Shown piece after piece: positions 54,885 through 64,000 of a DNA stretch of 64,000 bases. The notes under the pieces were generated by a model, which was given only the letters and a program-made list of their open reading frames with translations, searched no databases and was not told where the DNA came from. Every line of letters begins with the position of its first letter. Positions within the stretch are counted from its first letter, which is position 1. The position numbers were made by a program, and so were the translations under genes. This DNA is from Planctomycetota bacterium (lineage in GTDB: Bacteria > Planctomycetota > UBA1135 > GCA-002686595), in the NCBI GenBank assembly GCA_012959785.1, contig DUCM01000006.1, positions 124,001 through 188,000 on the forward strand, given 5' to 3'.

Positions 54885-57800
54885 TCAGTTGGGCTGAACC
54901 CTGATCTCCAGGTTGGTGATGCCCTGGATGTTGGCCTGGATAGTACCCTGGTTCGCAAGGCGCGGTTCGAAGATCACACAGAAGCGCACCATGTTGGGCT
55001 TCGGCGAGAACTGGTTCAATTCCTCGGCCGAGCGCACCCAGGGGGTCACGGAACCGGGCTCGATCTCGATGCCCAAGACCAGATCGACATTGCAGGGGTC
55101 CGCCAATTCGCCGGTGGCCCGCGCGCCCTGGAAACGCACCACGAGGAAGGAGCCGCCGTTGGGGCTCATCTCGTCGTGGTTCATGGTCGAGCCGAGGAAG
55201 GTCTCGAAATCCAGGCCACCCATGAGCGGAAAGTCTGCCTCTGTGGAAAGACCGCGGTAGGGGAATTTTTTGATGGAGGTTCCCGTGTTGTACACGATGT
55301 CCATGTTCCAGCCCTTCGAGGTGGGATCATCAGGCGTGGCCGGATCGTCCACGGAAAATTCCAGCTCGAAGAAGTTGCCCACGGGCTTCATCCAGCACGA
55401 CTGGGAGCCGGAGAAAGTTTCGGGGCGGAACTGCGGGTTATCCCAGTCGCCTACCGAGAGGATTGCGGCGGAGGTGTAGGGATCATTGAAGCTGGGAGTC
55501 GCGGGATCGGCCGGCGCCACGAAGGGCGCAAACAGGTCGGCGTCAATGATGTTGGACACAAAGCCCGCATGTTCGATGCGCACCAAGCCGGGGCTGCCAT
55601 CGCCGCCCAAGGAACCGCCGGCACCCGTGCCGCCCAGGCCGCCAAGGACACTGATCTGATTCGACTGCCCGCCGAGGTTGATTGCCACCGATTGCAGTTT
55701 CACAGCGCCGCCCGATCCACCGCCGCCTGGGGCGGCAAACTTGTCGCAGTTGTGAGGGGCATCCGCCCCAGATGCGCTGGTGCAGTTGCTGCTGAGGGGC
55801 GCATTGGGCGCCAGGGCGCTGCCACCCTGCCCTCCTGAGCAATCGATCGAACCGCCCATGGAGATGCGCCGGCCCGCGACAAGGTGCAAGGCACCTCCGC
55901 CACCGCCGCCACCAGCGGCGCTGTGATCAAAGAGCGGGAAGACGTGTGCATCGGGTGCCCCGCAGTTGGCGCTGGAAGCGGTGTTGTTGCTTTTCGATCC
56001 GTAGATCGAAGTACCACCACCGCCGCCGCCTGCACCACCGCGCAGGTGGCCGAGGGCGAAGACCAGGTGCCGCACGAGAAAGAGACCAATCTCGGTGCCC
56101 GGAGGCTCAATGTTCAAGGAGGAGTTATCTCCACCGGGCGTGCTGCCCGGAATGGTCGGCAAGAGCCCGGGATTGATCGAAGTGAAGGGCGAATCAGGCA
56201 CTCCGGTTCCACCGGAGAAGGAGTACGCGCCGCCGCTCCCAGGCCCGGCAACCATGGCAACGCCGCAGGTATGCAGGGCACCATCGTCCGGCAGGATGCT
56301 ATATTCGGCGTCGCCAAAGTTCACGTGGTTCAACGCCCAGTTCCGCGGCATGGTGGGAGGATAGTGAATACCGCCGATTCCGCCGGTCGCTGTGCTGCCG
56401 CCAACTCCCTCGCCTCCGCGCCCGTCATTGACGGCCACCTCTCCAATGGGGAACGAAATACCGCCGCCGGTGGCCGCGAGCGGATTGTCGGCTCCGGTTG
56501 AGTCGAGGCGATCCGCCCCCTGGCCGCCGGCGCCCGCGCTAGGCCCACCCATGCCGCCGGATCCGCCGAAGCGGGTATCAAGGGCGAATGTGTTGCTGCT
56601 ACTGGTACCCGAATTGGACTCGTGCGCATCGGGCGTTTCGCCGGAGATGTCGATCACACCGCTGTGCAAGAGTTCGCCGCGCACAAAAATGCGCCCGGGG
56701 TTCGAGCCCTCCAGGATCAGGGTCGCATTGGGCTCGATGGTCACGGACGAGAACTCGAAGAGCCCGTCCGTGATCGTGATTCCGGGCCAGGTCCCGCTGT
56801 CGAGGGGGTCGTAGTCGACGCCCGGCTGCTCGTTGTCGAGCAGCGAGCGCTCCTGGCTGACCAGGGGGAAGGCTTGGCTGTCCGTGTTGAGGGTGACGAC
56901 CTGGCCGGCGCGCACCACCAGGGGCCCCAGGCGCCCGGCGCCGCCGCCGATATTCCAGGAGAGGCGGCCAGATCCCCAATCGCCGCCACTGTCGGCGCTG
57001 TCTTCGTTCAAACTGTCCGCGAATGTCTCGCCGCCGGCTTGCGGCAGGGAGATCTCGGGGAAGCTGAGGACCTTGGTGGAGAAAACATGCTGCTTGGGGT
57101 TCTCCAGGCCGATGCTCACCAGGTCGAGCAATTGAACCGGCAGATCCACAATGGTCAGGCGCGGATTCTGGGGGTCGCCGCCCGCCGAGGGAAAGCCCCC
57201 CGAAGGAGTGAACACGGCCGTGGTGCGCAGAAGGTCGAAGTCCACATCGACCTCCCAGGAGCCGGCCTGGATGACTTGGTCGCTGGGGTTGGCCAGATTG
57301 CCATCGGGGTCGATCTTGACCGTGATCGTGTTCGACTGCCCCGTGGAAAGGTTGGCGATGGTGGCCGGGTTCATGATGTCGTCAAAGATCACCACGATCG
57401 TGGACGAGAGCAGAACCTCGCCTGCACCATCGGCGGCCACGGTCACGGCTCCGCCGTTGCCATCGTCCTGTTGGACCCACACCGTGGCGTTGGGCGCTCC
57501 AGGGACCGGATCGATCAGGCCTTCCGAGGTTAGAATCGAGCACAAGAGCCGCGACTGGTTGTTCCTTCCCGTGGCACTCTTGATGAATGGACCAAGATCA
57601 CCCTCTCTCTCGCCGAGCACTCGGATCTGATAGGTGGCATCTTCCTCGAAGGCAAACTCGGGATTGCCCACAGCATCGAAGTCGAGACCGGGACGAAAGA
57701 TCAGGCGCCTTGGATTGCCCAAGTCGATGCCATAGGTCCCCACCGGAACGGTGCCGTTGTTCAGGTTGATCACCTGGAAGGATCCCGAGGTCACCGAAGC

Positions 57801-58043
57801 GAGGTCTACCGCCTCGGAAAACTGCAAGGTGATCTCCGCGTTGCGGCCCACATTGACAATGGAGCAACCCACCTGATCGTCAACACCATTGCCACAGCCG
57901 AGGGAGCAGGATTCAACGAACATGATGCCGCCAGCACTGGAGCCAGAGCCACCGGAGGAGCAGCCGGGGAGCAGAAGGCCGAAGCCCAGAAGGGCCGCCA
58001 GGCCGGGGAGCAGTGCTTGCTGGAGGATCGAGGCTCTTGACAT
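54885..58043 (-). CDS. Large Gly-rich surface lipoprotein with Ig-like domains
   Basis: A 1052-residue exported lipoprotein (lipobox LLLPGCSSGGSG). Residues ~60-180 and ~200-330 are two Big-5/SbsA-like Ig domains (NAEITLQFSEAVDLASVTSG, LSSTIVVIFDDIMNPATIAN). The middle (~400-830) is Gly/Ser/Ala-rich with segments such as GAGGGGGGTSIYGSK and SAAGGGGGGGALHLVAGRRI and few charges, and the end (~850-1050) is Cys-containing and beta-rich. No enzyme motif is visible. ATG 58043 is chosen since the lipoprotein signal begins there. Likely role is structural or adhesive on the outer surface. Confidence 0.82.
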   Translation of the reverse strand: MSRASILQQALLPGLAALLGFGLLLPGCSSGGSGSSAGGIMFVESCSLGCGNGVDDQVGCSIVNVGRNAEITLQFSEAVDLASVTSGSFQVINLNNGTVPVGTYGIDLGNPRRLIFRPGLDFDAVGNPEFAFEEDATYQIRVLGEREGDLGPFIKSATGRNNQSRLLCSILTSEGLIDPVPGAPNATVWVQQDDGNGGAVTVAADGAGEVLLSSTIVVIFDDIMNPATIANLSTGQSNTITVKIDPDGNLANPSDQVIQAGSWEVDVDFDLLRTTAVFTPSGGFPSAGGDPQNPRLTIVDLPVQLLDLVSIGLENPKQHVFSTKVLSFPEISLPQAGGETFADSLNEDSADSGGDWGSGRLSWNIGGGAGRLGPLVVRAGQVVTLNTDSQAFPLVSQERSLLDNEQPGVDYDPLDSGTWPGITITDGLFEFSSVTIEPNATLILEGSNPGRIFVRGELLHSGVIDISGETPDAHESNSGTSSSNTFALDTRFGGSGGMGGPSAGAGGQGADRLDSTGADNPLAATGGGISFPIGEVAVNDGRGGEGVGGSTATGGIGGIHYPPTMPRNWALNHVNFGDAEYSILPDDGALHTCGVAMVAGPGSGGAYSFSGGTGVPDSPFTSINPGLLPTIPGSTPGGDNSSLNIEPPGTEIGLFLVRHLVFALGHLRGGAGGGGGGTSIYGSKSNNTASSANCGAPDAHVFPLFDHSAAGGGGGGGALHLVAGRRISMGGSIDCSGGQGGSALAPNAPLSSNCTSASGADAPHNCDKFAAPGGGGSGGAVKLQSVAINLGGQSNQISVLGGLGGTGAGGSLGGDGSPGLVRIEHAGFVSNIIDADLFAPFVAPADPATPSFNDPYTSAAILSVGDWDNPQFRPETFSGSQSCWMKPVGNFFELEFSVDDPATPDDPTSKGWNMDIVYNTGTSIKKFPYRGLSTEADFPLMGGLDFETFLGSTMNHDEMSPNGGSFLVVRFQGARATGELADPCNVDLVLGIEIEPGSVTPWVRSAEELNQFSPKPNMVRFCVIFEPRLANQGTIQANIQGITNLEIRVQPN

Positions 58044-58433
58044 ACCGATGCGAAGGAGGGGGGGGGCAATGCGAAGGAAAAGGGCGAACCCAGGGGCAGG
58101 GGCCCGAGGCGACAAGGGGGACCGTGCCACCCCCTGGAAGCGCTTGGCCCACGAGGGGCCTGGGACGGGTCGGGGGTGGGTCCAGGGGGCAAGCAATATA
58201 GAGGCCGCGGCGGCCCGGTTGACAGGTTTTTTTGAGGCTCCCCCCGCGCTTCAGCCCCACAGCCCTCCCGGACCCTCTCGGCGCCTCGCAAGCCAGCCCC
58301 CTTCCCACCGAGAGGCTCCCAAAAGCACAACCCCTCCGAGCGCAATCGCACACTTCAAGTGGGTCCCCTGGCGTCCTCCTCGGGGGTAGAATGCCGGGCC
58401 GATTGGCGCGTTGCTTGCTGCGCCTGGAACACC
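58044..58433. other. Intergenic region between two divergent lipoprotein genes
   Basis: About 390 bases with a G-rich run (58059-58068) near the large lipoprotein start. It must hold promoters for both divergent genes. I see no convincing ORF, operator or hairpin in it. Confidence 0.5.
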
Positions 58434-59327
58434 ATGAAGATGACCCCAGAGACTGTTTGCCCTTCGTTGTGCTGGCCCTGGCGAGGGCTGTGCGTGCTCG
58501 TGTTGTGCCTTGGGGCCGGGAGCTGTGAACCCGGCGGAACAAGCCAGGCGGGGAGCGCAGCGGATGCCCGCGACTCGGCGGCGATCATGATCGATTCCCT
58601 GGTCGAGCTCTCCACGCCCCTCGACCCGACCCTCACCAGCGATCACCACGACCGCCAGTTGCACGCGCGACGAGCCTTGCTCGAAGAGCTGCGACACTCC
58701 TCGCGAGCCATGGGACTTGAGGCCCTCGACCGCTTTCGACAAGTCGAAGGAGCGCCCGCCGAAGCGCCCGTCCTGGTGCGGGTCTACCTGCTCGATGTCG
58801 CCGCCCACGCGGCCACCCTTGAGACGCAACCCTTGCTCGAAACCCTGACCCTCGAGTACGGACACAAGATGGACATCCGCACCGAGGCCATGTTGCTTTT
58901 GGGCCAAGTGGCCCCCGCCCGGGCGGTGGAGTTGATAGGCCCGCTGCTCGCCACCAAGCGCACCTCCACCATGCCCGCCGACGAGTTCATGTTGAAGGCC
59001 TACGCCACGGGCTGTGCCGGTGCCGATGTGGACCCCGTGCCCATGCTGGTCGATGTGGCCACCAACATCTTCAAGGAACAAGCCGCTCGCCACCAGGCCG
59101 TCAAGCGTCTTGGCGATCACAAGACGCGCCTCTCCCAGCAGGCCCTGCGCGCCATCCTGGTCGAATCCACCGGCAATGCCTACCTGCGCCGCAAGGCAGC
59201 CCAGTCCATACGAAAGGTCTTTCCCCGCGAAGAAGCCTGCGCGATCTTCCACGAGATATCCCAGTTAGAAGCGGATCTGAACTTCAAGCTCTTCGTCGCC
59301 GACATGATCCGGGATAACTGCGAGTGA
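58434..59327 (+). CDS. Helical-repeat (HEAT-like) lipoprotein
   Basis: A 297-residue exported protein with signal GLCVLVLCLGAGSCEPG (lipobox-like GAGSC). The rest is helical, with HEAT-like spacing (RVYLLDVAAHAATLETQPLL, MLLLGQVAPARAVELIGPLL, AILVESTGNAYLRRKAAQSI). A scaffold role at the inner or outer membrane is likely. The stop overlaps the tatD GTG start (GTGA), so the two are translationally coupled. Distinct from the HEAT protein at 32592 in sequence. Confidence 0.72.
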   Translation: MKMTPETVCPSLCWPWRGLCVLVLCLGAGSCEPGGTSQAGSAADARDSAAIMIDSLVELSTPLDPTLTSDHHDRQLHARRALLEELRHSSRAMGLEALDRFRQVEGAPAEAPVLVRVYLLDVAAHAATLETQPLLETLTLEYGHKMDIRTEAMLLLGQVAPARAVELIGPLLATKRTSTMPADEFMLKAYATGCAGADVDPVPMLVDVATNIFKEQAARHQAVKRLGDHKTRLSQQALRAILVESTGNAYLRRKAAQSIRKVFPREEACAIFHEISQLEADLNFKLFVADMIRDNCE

Positions 59328-60082
59328 TCACCGACACCCACGCGCACCTCTTCTGGAAGGACTTTGACGAAGATCGCCGCGAGGTCATCGAGCGCGCCCG
59401 CGCGGCCGGCGTCGAACGCATGATCTTTGTGGGCTGCGACCTCGAGAGCTCGCGTGCCTGTTTCGATCTCTGCCGCGACGACCCGCAACTCTTCCCCACC
59501 GCCGGCGTGCACCCCCACGACGCCAAGGATGTCTCGCCTGAGACTCTGGCCGCCATCGCTGAACTTTGTGGCCGCCAGGAGTGCGTGGCCGTGGGCGAGT
59601 CCGGCCTGGACTACTTCAAGGAGTTTTCACCGCGTGCGGACCAACGGCGCGCCTTTCGCTGGCACCTGGACCTGGCGAAGAAACTCGACAAACCGATCAT
59701 CGTCCACTCCCGCGATGCCCACATCGACACCCTGGAGCTCTTGAACGAAGCCCGCGGGGTGCGCGGGGTGATGCATTGCTACACCATGGGCACCGAAGAA
59801 CTCCAGGGCTACCTCGACCTCGGGTTCTACATCTCGTTTTCCGGCGTGGTGACCTACCCGAGCAACGAGGCCAACCGCAAAGCGGCAGCCGCCGTGCCCC
59901 TGGATCGCCTGCTGGTGGAAACCGACTGCCCATTTCTGGCTCCCCAGGGCCGGCGCGGCAAGCGCAACGAACCGGCTCTCGTCAAGCTGGTGCTCGAGAC
60001 CATCGCCGAGGTACGCGGGATGGACCTGGACGAGTTGGCCCGTGAGACGAGCGACAACGCGGCGCGGCTCTTCGGGCTGTAG
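59324..60082 (+). CDS. tatD: TatD-family metal-dependent hydrolase (DNase)
   Basis: TIM-barrel metalloenzyme of the TatD family with 3'-5' DNase/RNase activity, 252 residues. Metal ligands are seen in TDTHAHLFW, AVGESGLDYFKEF (Glu), IVHSRDAHID, MHCYTMG and ETDCPFLAPQGRRGKRNEP. The GTG start overlaps the preceding stop. It belongs to the housekeeping TatD group, not a sugar-phosphatase. The perfect terminator at 60107 closes this operon. Confidence 0.93.
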   Translation: MITDTHAHLFWKDFDEDRREVIERARAAGVERMIFVGCDLESSRACFDLCRDDPQLFPTAGVHPHDAKDVSPETLAAIAELCGRQECVAVGESGLDYFKEFSPRADQRRAFRWHLDLAKKLDKPIIVHSRDAHIDTLELLNEARGVRGVMHCYTMGTEELQGYLDLGFYISFSGVVTYPSNEANRKAAAAVPLDRLLVETDCPFLAPQGRRGKRNEPALVKLVLETIAEVRGMDLDELARETSDNAARLFGL

Positions 60083-60106
60083 CCGTTCGGCCTGCAAACA
60101 AAGCCA

Positions 60107-60141
60107 GCGCCCCCCGGCCGCGAAGGCCGGGGGGCGCTGCC
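60107..60141. terminator. Strong hairpin terminator after tatD
   Basis: Perfect 15-base stem (60107-60121 with 60127-60141, CAGCGCCCCCCGGCC on one arm) around a GCGAA loop. No T-run follows on the plus strand. It stands between convergent tatD and the prepilin gene, so it probably ends both transcripts. Confidence 0.85.
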
Positions 60142-60188
60142 CTGTTATCATCAGACCGCACGGAGCGCAGTCCAGATTTCGTTCAAAC

Positions 60189-60905
60189 CTACTGGACCGG
60201 AACCCAGGTGTTGGTGTCGAAACCCACGGCGCCCGAGGCGATGGGCAGGTTCATGGTGCCGGCGCCGGAGTAGGCGGCGCTGTAAGCCGGCAAGGTGACG
60301 CCGGAGTACTGGGAAGCCACGGTGCGGTTGTTCATCTGCAAGAGGTCGCCTTCTTGGTTGACGAAGAACGCGCGGTTGCCCGACTGGCCCACCTGGGTCG
60401 GCCAGGCGTAGGCACACCACAGGATCTCGGTGTTGTTGGGGCCTGTGGCTCCGCCGCCGAGCAAGAGTTCTGTGATTCCCACGGGAGCGGCTCCCGGGCC
60501 GGGCAGAAAGACCATGTAGTTGTAACCCGAGCGGGTCACAAAGCCTTGTGCGGTCAGGTTGCCGAAGAACGAGGAGAGCACCGACGGGTTGAGCGTGTCG
60601 GTGGCACCGCCGAGGGTCGGAGAACCCGCGCCGTCGTCGATGCGCATGGCGATCGTGCCAGCCAGCTCGGCCAGGAAGGCGTACTCGCCGCCGCCGTCCG
60701 AGTCGCAATCCACGGCTGCCGAGGATTGGATCTGAGCCTGCGCCGAAGAGATCGAACGCAAGGTGGCGATGGCGGCCGATTCGTTGGCGGCCAAGCGTGC
60801 GCTGAGCAACTTCGGAATCGCGATGGAGGCGATGATGGCGATGATGGCCACCACGATCATGAGTTCGATGAGCGTGAAGCCCGCTTTTGTTTGGTTTCGG
60901 ATCAT
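60189..60905 (-). CDS. Type IV pilin/pseudopilin-like major subunit
   Basis: A 238-residue pilin-like protein. The class III signal is KAGFTLIELMIVVAIIAIIA, with Gly-Phe cleavage/methylation site and Glu5, then SIAIPKLLSARLAANESAA. The C-terminal head has two Cys (CDSDGGG, ILWCAYAW) and several Gly-rich loops. It may be the subunit of a type IV pilus or T2SS pseudopilin; length and head favour the planctomycete pilin-like group. ATG 60905 is preferred; 60926 is possible. The upstream interval 60906-61171 holds no ORF and probably a promoter, so the pilin is not simply the end of the gspE-gspF transcript. Confidence 0.85.
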   Translation of the reverse strand: MIRNQTKAGFTLIELMIVVAIIAIIASIAIPKLLSARLAANESAAIATLRSISSAQAQIQSSAAVDCDSDGGGEYAFLAELAGTIAMRIDDGAGSPTLGGATDTLNPSVLSSFFGNLTAQGFVTRSGYNYMVFLPGPGAAPVGITELLLGGGATGPNNTEILWCAYAWPTQVGQSGNRAFFVNQEGDLLQMNNRTVASQYSGVTLPAYSAAYSGAGTMNLPIASGAVGFDTNTWVPVQ

Positions 60906-61171
60906 TTTTGTTTGTTTGGTGTGCAATTCCCTCTTGCGCGGCCTCAGGTCCGCGCTCGGGCGCCCTGAAAACCTGTTCCCTAGAAGTCAGGAGCGGCCCA
61001 CTGGCCTCTCCATGAAAGTCCTGAAAGGAAGAAGCGCTTGTCTCTCTCCATCCAGGGACGCCCCAGGGTGCGCGGAAAGCCGCCCACCCTTTGGTGTCTC
61101 ACCGGGACCTATCGTCAACATGTCGGAGCCGGCTTGAATTCATCCTTGGAAAGAGATTGCAAGGGATCCCA

Positions 61172-62407
61172 CTACTGGCCGGAAAGCTTGCCCACCATGT
61201 CCATCATGGGCAGGAAGACCGAAAGCACGACGCCCCCCACCATGATGCCCAGGACCGTAATTAGAATCGGTTCGATCAGGGATGTGAGACCCTTCACCGC
61301 CGCCTTGACCTGGGCGTCATAGAACTCGGCAATTTTTTCCAGGAGCGTTTCGAGGGCTCCCGAGCGTTCGCCGATGGCGATCATGCGCACCACCAGGGGC
61401 GGGAAGACTGGTGAGTGCTCCAGGGGTTCGGAGAGCATATTGCCGGCCCGCACGCTATCGCGCGAAGCCAACACGGCTTTCGCCACCACGCGGTTGCCCG
61501 CGGTCTCGGCCACGATGTCCAGGGTGCCCATGATGGGCACGCCCGAGCGGATCAGCGTGGCGAAGGTTCGCGAAAAGCGCGCCAGGGCGACCTTGCGGTA
61601 GAGCGGGCCAAAGACCGGAATTTTCAGAGAGGCCTGGTCGAACAGAAAGGCGCCGCGCTCGGTCTTGCGGAACATGTTGGCCGCCCCCAGGATCAGCACC
61701 ATGGCGCCCAGGCCCAGGTACCAATAGGACGCCATGAAGTCCGAGACGCCCAAGGTGAACTCGGTTAGCGGGGGCAGTTCACTATCGAGAGATTCAAAAA
61801 CCTGGCGGAAGTCGGGCACGATGCCGATCATCAAGAAGGCCGTGATGGCGGTGACCAGGAGCATCGAGACCACGGGATAGGTCATGGCCGACTTGATCTC
61901 GCAGCGCAGCTCCTCGGCGGCCTCGAGATAGTCCGCCAGGCGGATCAGGATCACATCCATCTGACCGGAGATTTCGGCGGCCTTGACCATGCTGACATAC
62001 AGCTCATCGAAAGCCTTGGGACACATCTCCATGGCCGCCGAGAGGTCGCAACCGCTGCGGACTTCACGCACGAGAGTTTCGCAAGTGGCCTTGAAAGCCG
62101 CCGTCTCGGCCTGGTCGGCCAGCACTTCGAGGCCTTCCAGGAGCGCCAATCCGGCGCCCACCATGGTGGCCAATTGACGGGTGAAGAGCACCCGCTCGGT
62201 GCGGCTGGCATTGGGCTTTGCCCGGCCGCTCTTGACGCTGCCGTATTTCTTGGGGCGCCGCGCCCCGCTGGCGGCCTCTTCGATGCTCGTCACCACCAGA
62301 TTCTTGGCGCGCAGTTCGGTCAGAACTTGTTGGCGATCGGCGCCGTCAATGGTGCCTTCGATGGTTTTTCCGCCGGGGTCTTTGGCTGCGTACTTGAAGC
62401 TAGTCAC
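61172..62407 (-). CDS. gspF: GspF/PilC-type inner-membrane assembly protein
   Basis: Platform protein of T2SS/type IV pilus, 411 residues. Two T2SSF domains are seen: the first (LFTRQLATMVGAGLALLEGL, SAAMEMCPKAFDELYVSMV) and the second (FSRTFATLIRSGVPIMGTLD, FPPLVVRMIAIGERSGALE), each before helical hairpins; three membrane segments are evident. It begins 21 bases after gspE on the same strand, so both are co-transcribed. The N-terminal ~60 residues (KDPGGKTIEGTIDGADRQQV) are the usual cytoplasmic lead. Confidence 0.93.
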   Translation of the reverse strand: MTSFKYAAKDPGGKTIEGTIDGADRQQVLTELRAKNLVVTSIEEAASGARRPKKYGSVKSGRAKPNASRTERVLFTRQLATMVGAGLALLEGLEVLADQAETAAFKATCETLVREVRSGCDLSAAMEMCPKAFDELYVSMVKAAEISGQMDVILIRLADYLEAAEELRCEIKSAMTYPVVSMLLVTAITAFLMIGIVPDFRQVFESLDSELPPLTEFTLGVSDFMASYWYLGLGAMVLILGAANMFRKTERGAFLFDQASLKIPVFGPLYRKVALARFSRTFATLIRSGVPIMGTLDIVAETAGNRVVAKAVLASRDSVRAGNMLSEPLEHSPVFPPLVVRMIAIGERSGALETLLEKIAEFYDAQVKAAVKGLTSLIEPILITVLGIMVGGVVLSVFLPMMDMVGKLSGQ

Positions 62408-62428
62408 TTTGTATTTTCTCTCTTGAGG

Positions 62429-64000
62429 TTATTCGTCGCCGAGGGTGATTCGCAGGATTTCCTCTAATGAGGTTCTACCACGCAGCGCATTGAGGATTCC
62501 GACGCGGCGCAGCGAGAGCATGCCCTGCTTTATCGCCTTGCGCTTCAGGTCATGTACCGACGCGCCTTCCACGATCATGCGCCGCAACTCTTCCTCGAAG
62601 AACATGGTCTCGAGGACGGCAAAGCGGCCCTTGTAGCCGAGGTTGCAACGCACACAGCCCTTGGGGTTGGGACCGAAGAGTTCACGCCCTTCGAGGTCCG
62701 ATTCCAAAAAGCCCAGCTTGAGCAGCTTCTCTTCGGGCAGCTCCACGGGTTGCCGGCACCCCTCGCACAGTTTGCGACCGAGCCGCTGGGCGCCGATGCA
62801 CAGGAGCGAACTCGAAACCATGAAGGGGTCGACGCCCATGTCCACCAGACGGGTGACCGTGCTGGCTGCATCGTTGGTGTGCAAGGTGGAGAGCACCAGG
62901 TGGCCTGTGAGAGCCGCCTTGATCGCGATATCGGCGGTTTCGCCATCGCGGATCTCCCCCACGAGCACGACATCGGGGTCTTGACGCAGAATCGAACGCA
63001 GGGCTCCGGCGAAGGTCATGCCGCGTTTTGGGTTGACGGCCACCTGGTTGACGCCGTCCATCCTGTACTCCACGGGATCCTCAACCGTGGTCACATTGAC
63101 CTCGGGAGTCGCGACTTCCTTTACGCATGAGTAGAGCGTGGTGGACTTTCCCGAGCCCGTGGGACCTGTGATGAGCAGCATGCCGTAGGGCGCCTTGATG
63201 GCCTCCTTGATGTGCAACAAGGACACGGGCTCATAGCCCATGGAGTCGATGCGCATGGACAGGGAGCCGGTGTCGAGGATCCGCATGACGGCTTTTTCGC
63301 CCCCCACCACGGGCAGGATCGAGAGACGAAAGTCAATCTGGCGGCCTTCGTAGCGGATCTGGAATTTGCCGTCTTGAGGGGCGAAGCGCTCGGCGATGTC
63401 GAGTTGGGCCAGGATCTTGAGGCGCGAGTTGATCGCCGGCAAGAGCGCCTTGGGCGGAGACATGACGAGATCGAGGCGGCCGTCCACGCGAAAACGCACT
63501 GCGATGCCGCGGTCGAGGGGCTCGATGTGGATGTCCGAGGCCTTGGCCTTGAGCGCGCGCACGAGCAGCATGTTGACCAGCTTGACCGCCGGAGCGTCAT
63601 CGCCAGATCCCAGGGCAATGTCGAGTTCGGCAACCTCCTCTTCCACATGCAGTTCGAGGTCGGCCACGCCGGAGACCTCCTGTATGAGTTCCTCGACCTG
63701 TTTTGTGCCGGCGTTGAAGGCGTTCTCGATGGCTTGTTTGATCTCGGCCGGGTGGCTCAGGATCTGTTGGATCTGGCAGCCCGTGCGGCGCCGCAAATCG
63801 TCCAGGAGCAACACATCGAAGGGGTCCGAGACCACAATCGTGAGCACTTGTCGGTTGAGCGAAACCGGCAGGAGAACATGTTCGAGACATGTCTCCACAC
63901 TGATCGTCGTGAGCGCCGACGGATCGGGCTGCACTCGCGACAGTTCGACAGGAGGCAGGTTTGACGCGCGACTGAGAGAGTCCAGGAGAGCGTCGGGTGT
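62429..64000 (-). CDS. gspE: GspE/PilB-type secretion ATPase (5' part outside window)
   Basis: Hexameric assembly ATPase of T2SS/T4P. The frame stays open to the last base, so the start is beyond 64000. Present: C-terminal part of the MshEN N-domain (SRASNLPPVELSRVQPDPS region), then the ATPase: DRGIAVRFRVDGRLDLVMSP, Walker A GPTGSGKSTTLY, Asp box VTTVEDPVEYRMDGV, Walker B DVVLVGEIRDGETADIA, His box STLHTNDAA, and the tetra-Cys zinc site (CEGCRQP... CVRCNLGYKGR). Together with gspF it forms the pilus/pseudopilus motor. Confidence 0.95.
   Translation of the reverse strand, partial: TPDALLDSLSRASNLPPVELSRVQPDPSALTTISVETCLEHVLLPVSLNRQVLTIVVSDPFDVLLLDDLRRRTGCQIQQILSHPAEIKQAIENAFNAGTKQVEELIQEVSGVADLELHVEEEVAELDIALGSGDDAPAVKLVNMLLVRALKAKASDIHIEPLDRGIAVRFRVDGRLDLVMSPPKALLPAINSRLKILAQLDIAERFAPQDGKFQIRYEGRQIDFRLSILPVVGGEKAVMRILDTGSLSMRIDSMGYEPVSLLHIKEAIKAPYGMLLITGPTGSGKSTTLYSCVKEVATPEVNVTTVEDPVEYRMDGVNQVAVNPKRGMTFAGALRSILRQDPDVVLVGEIRDGETADIAIKAALTGHLVLSTLHTNDAASTVTRLVDMGVDPFMVSSSLLCIGAQRLGRKLCEGCRQPVELPEEKLLKLGFLESDLEGRELFGPNPKGCVRCNLGYKGRFAVLETMFFEEELRRMIVEGASVHDLKRKAIKQGMLSLRRVGILNALRGRTSLEEILRITLGDE

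Overview
The window is GC-rich, densely packed bacterial chromosome with no rRNA or tRNA gene, CRISPR array, phage or insertion sequence visible. Lipoprotein signals, outer-membrane beta-barrels, a TolC-type efflux operon, a Tat-exported Gfo/Idh/MocA oxidoreductase, several sulfatase-like phosphatases, HEAT-repeat exported proteins and a type IV pilin/type II secretion cluster indicate a diderm bacterium. The protein repertoire and the prepilin style suggest Planctomycetota or a close relative; this is inference, since no marker gene was compared. Clear Shine-Dalgarno sites are rare, many neighbouring genes overlap as ATGA/GTGA/TTGA, and GTG or TTG starts are common.

Layout. 1-3.2 kb: translation genes (3' end of infB, rbfA, cysS). 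3.3-9.4 kb: a giant Ser/Thr kinase-ATPase-TPR regulator, a sulfatase-like lipoprotein with a small membrane protein in front, and arsC. 9.8-13.4 kb: a probable Fur-controlled operon (apbE, outer-membrane porin, FMN-binding protein, multi-His membrane protein) that looks like an iron-responsive, covalently flavinylated electron-transfer system. 13.3-19.6 kb: Kdo-kinase-like protein, an RNA 2'-phosphotransferase (KptA) with a long charged repeat tail, a dicarboxylate-type symporter, a Tat-exported oxidoreductase, and a decayed formylglycine-generating-enzyme remnant. 19.7-28.7 kb: membrane phosphodiesterase, a glycosyltransferase-DUF547 fusion, FabZ-like dehydratase, an internally deleted radical-SAM remnant, a minimal Pus10-type pseudouridine synthase, lgt and an RNase HII-like protein. 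28.8-33.9 kb: ridA, coaD, comEC and a HEAT protein.

33.9-40.6 kb: PaaZ/BoxD-like aldehyde dehydrogenase, murQ, and facing it an operon of arsenosugar-type peroxidase-like protein, ArsS radical SAM and an AmpD-like amidase; murQ and the amidase end inside one perfect palindrome that gives both the same C-terminal peptide. comM follows. 40.6-45.8 kb: a four-gene TolC-MacA-MacB export operon. 46-50.7 kb: exported hypothetical, polytopic mannosyltransferase-like protein, degenerate sulfatase-like lipoprotein, the stump of an SLC13 transporter, and cutA. 50.8-60.1 kb: proline dehydrogenase, metallophosphoesterase, DHH nuclease (NrnA-like), amidohydrolase, a large Gly-rich surface lipoprotein, HEAT lipoprotein and tatD. 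60.1-64 kb: prepilin, GspF and GspE/PilB (running off the end).

Functional themes are cell-envelope work (lgt, murQ/amidase, export operon, lipoproteins), natural competence (comEC, comM, pilin assembly genes), RNA processing with enzymes better known from archaea and eukaryotes (KptA, Pus10), arsenic/iron handling, and small-scale decay: three gene remnants lie among intact genes.
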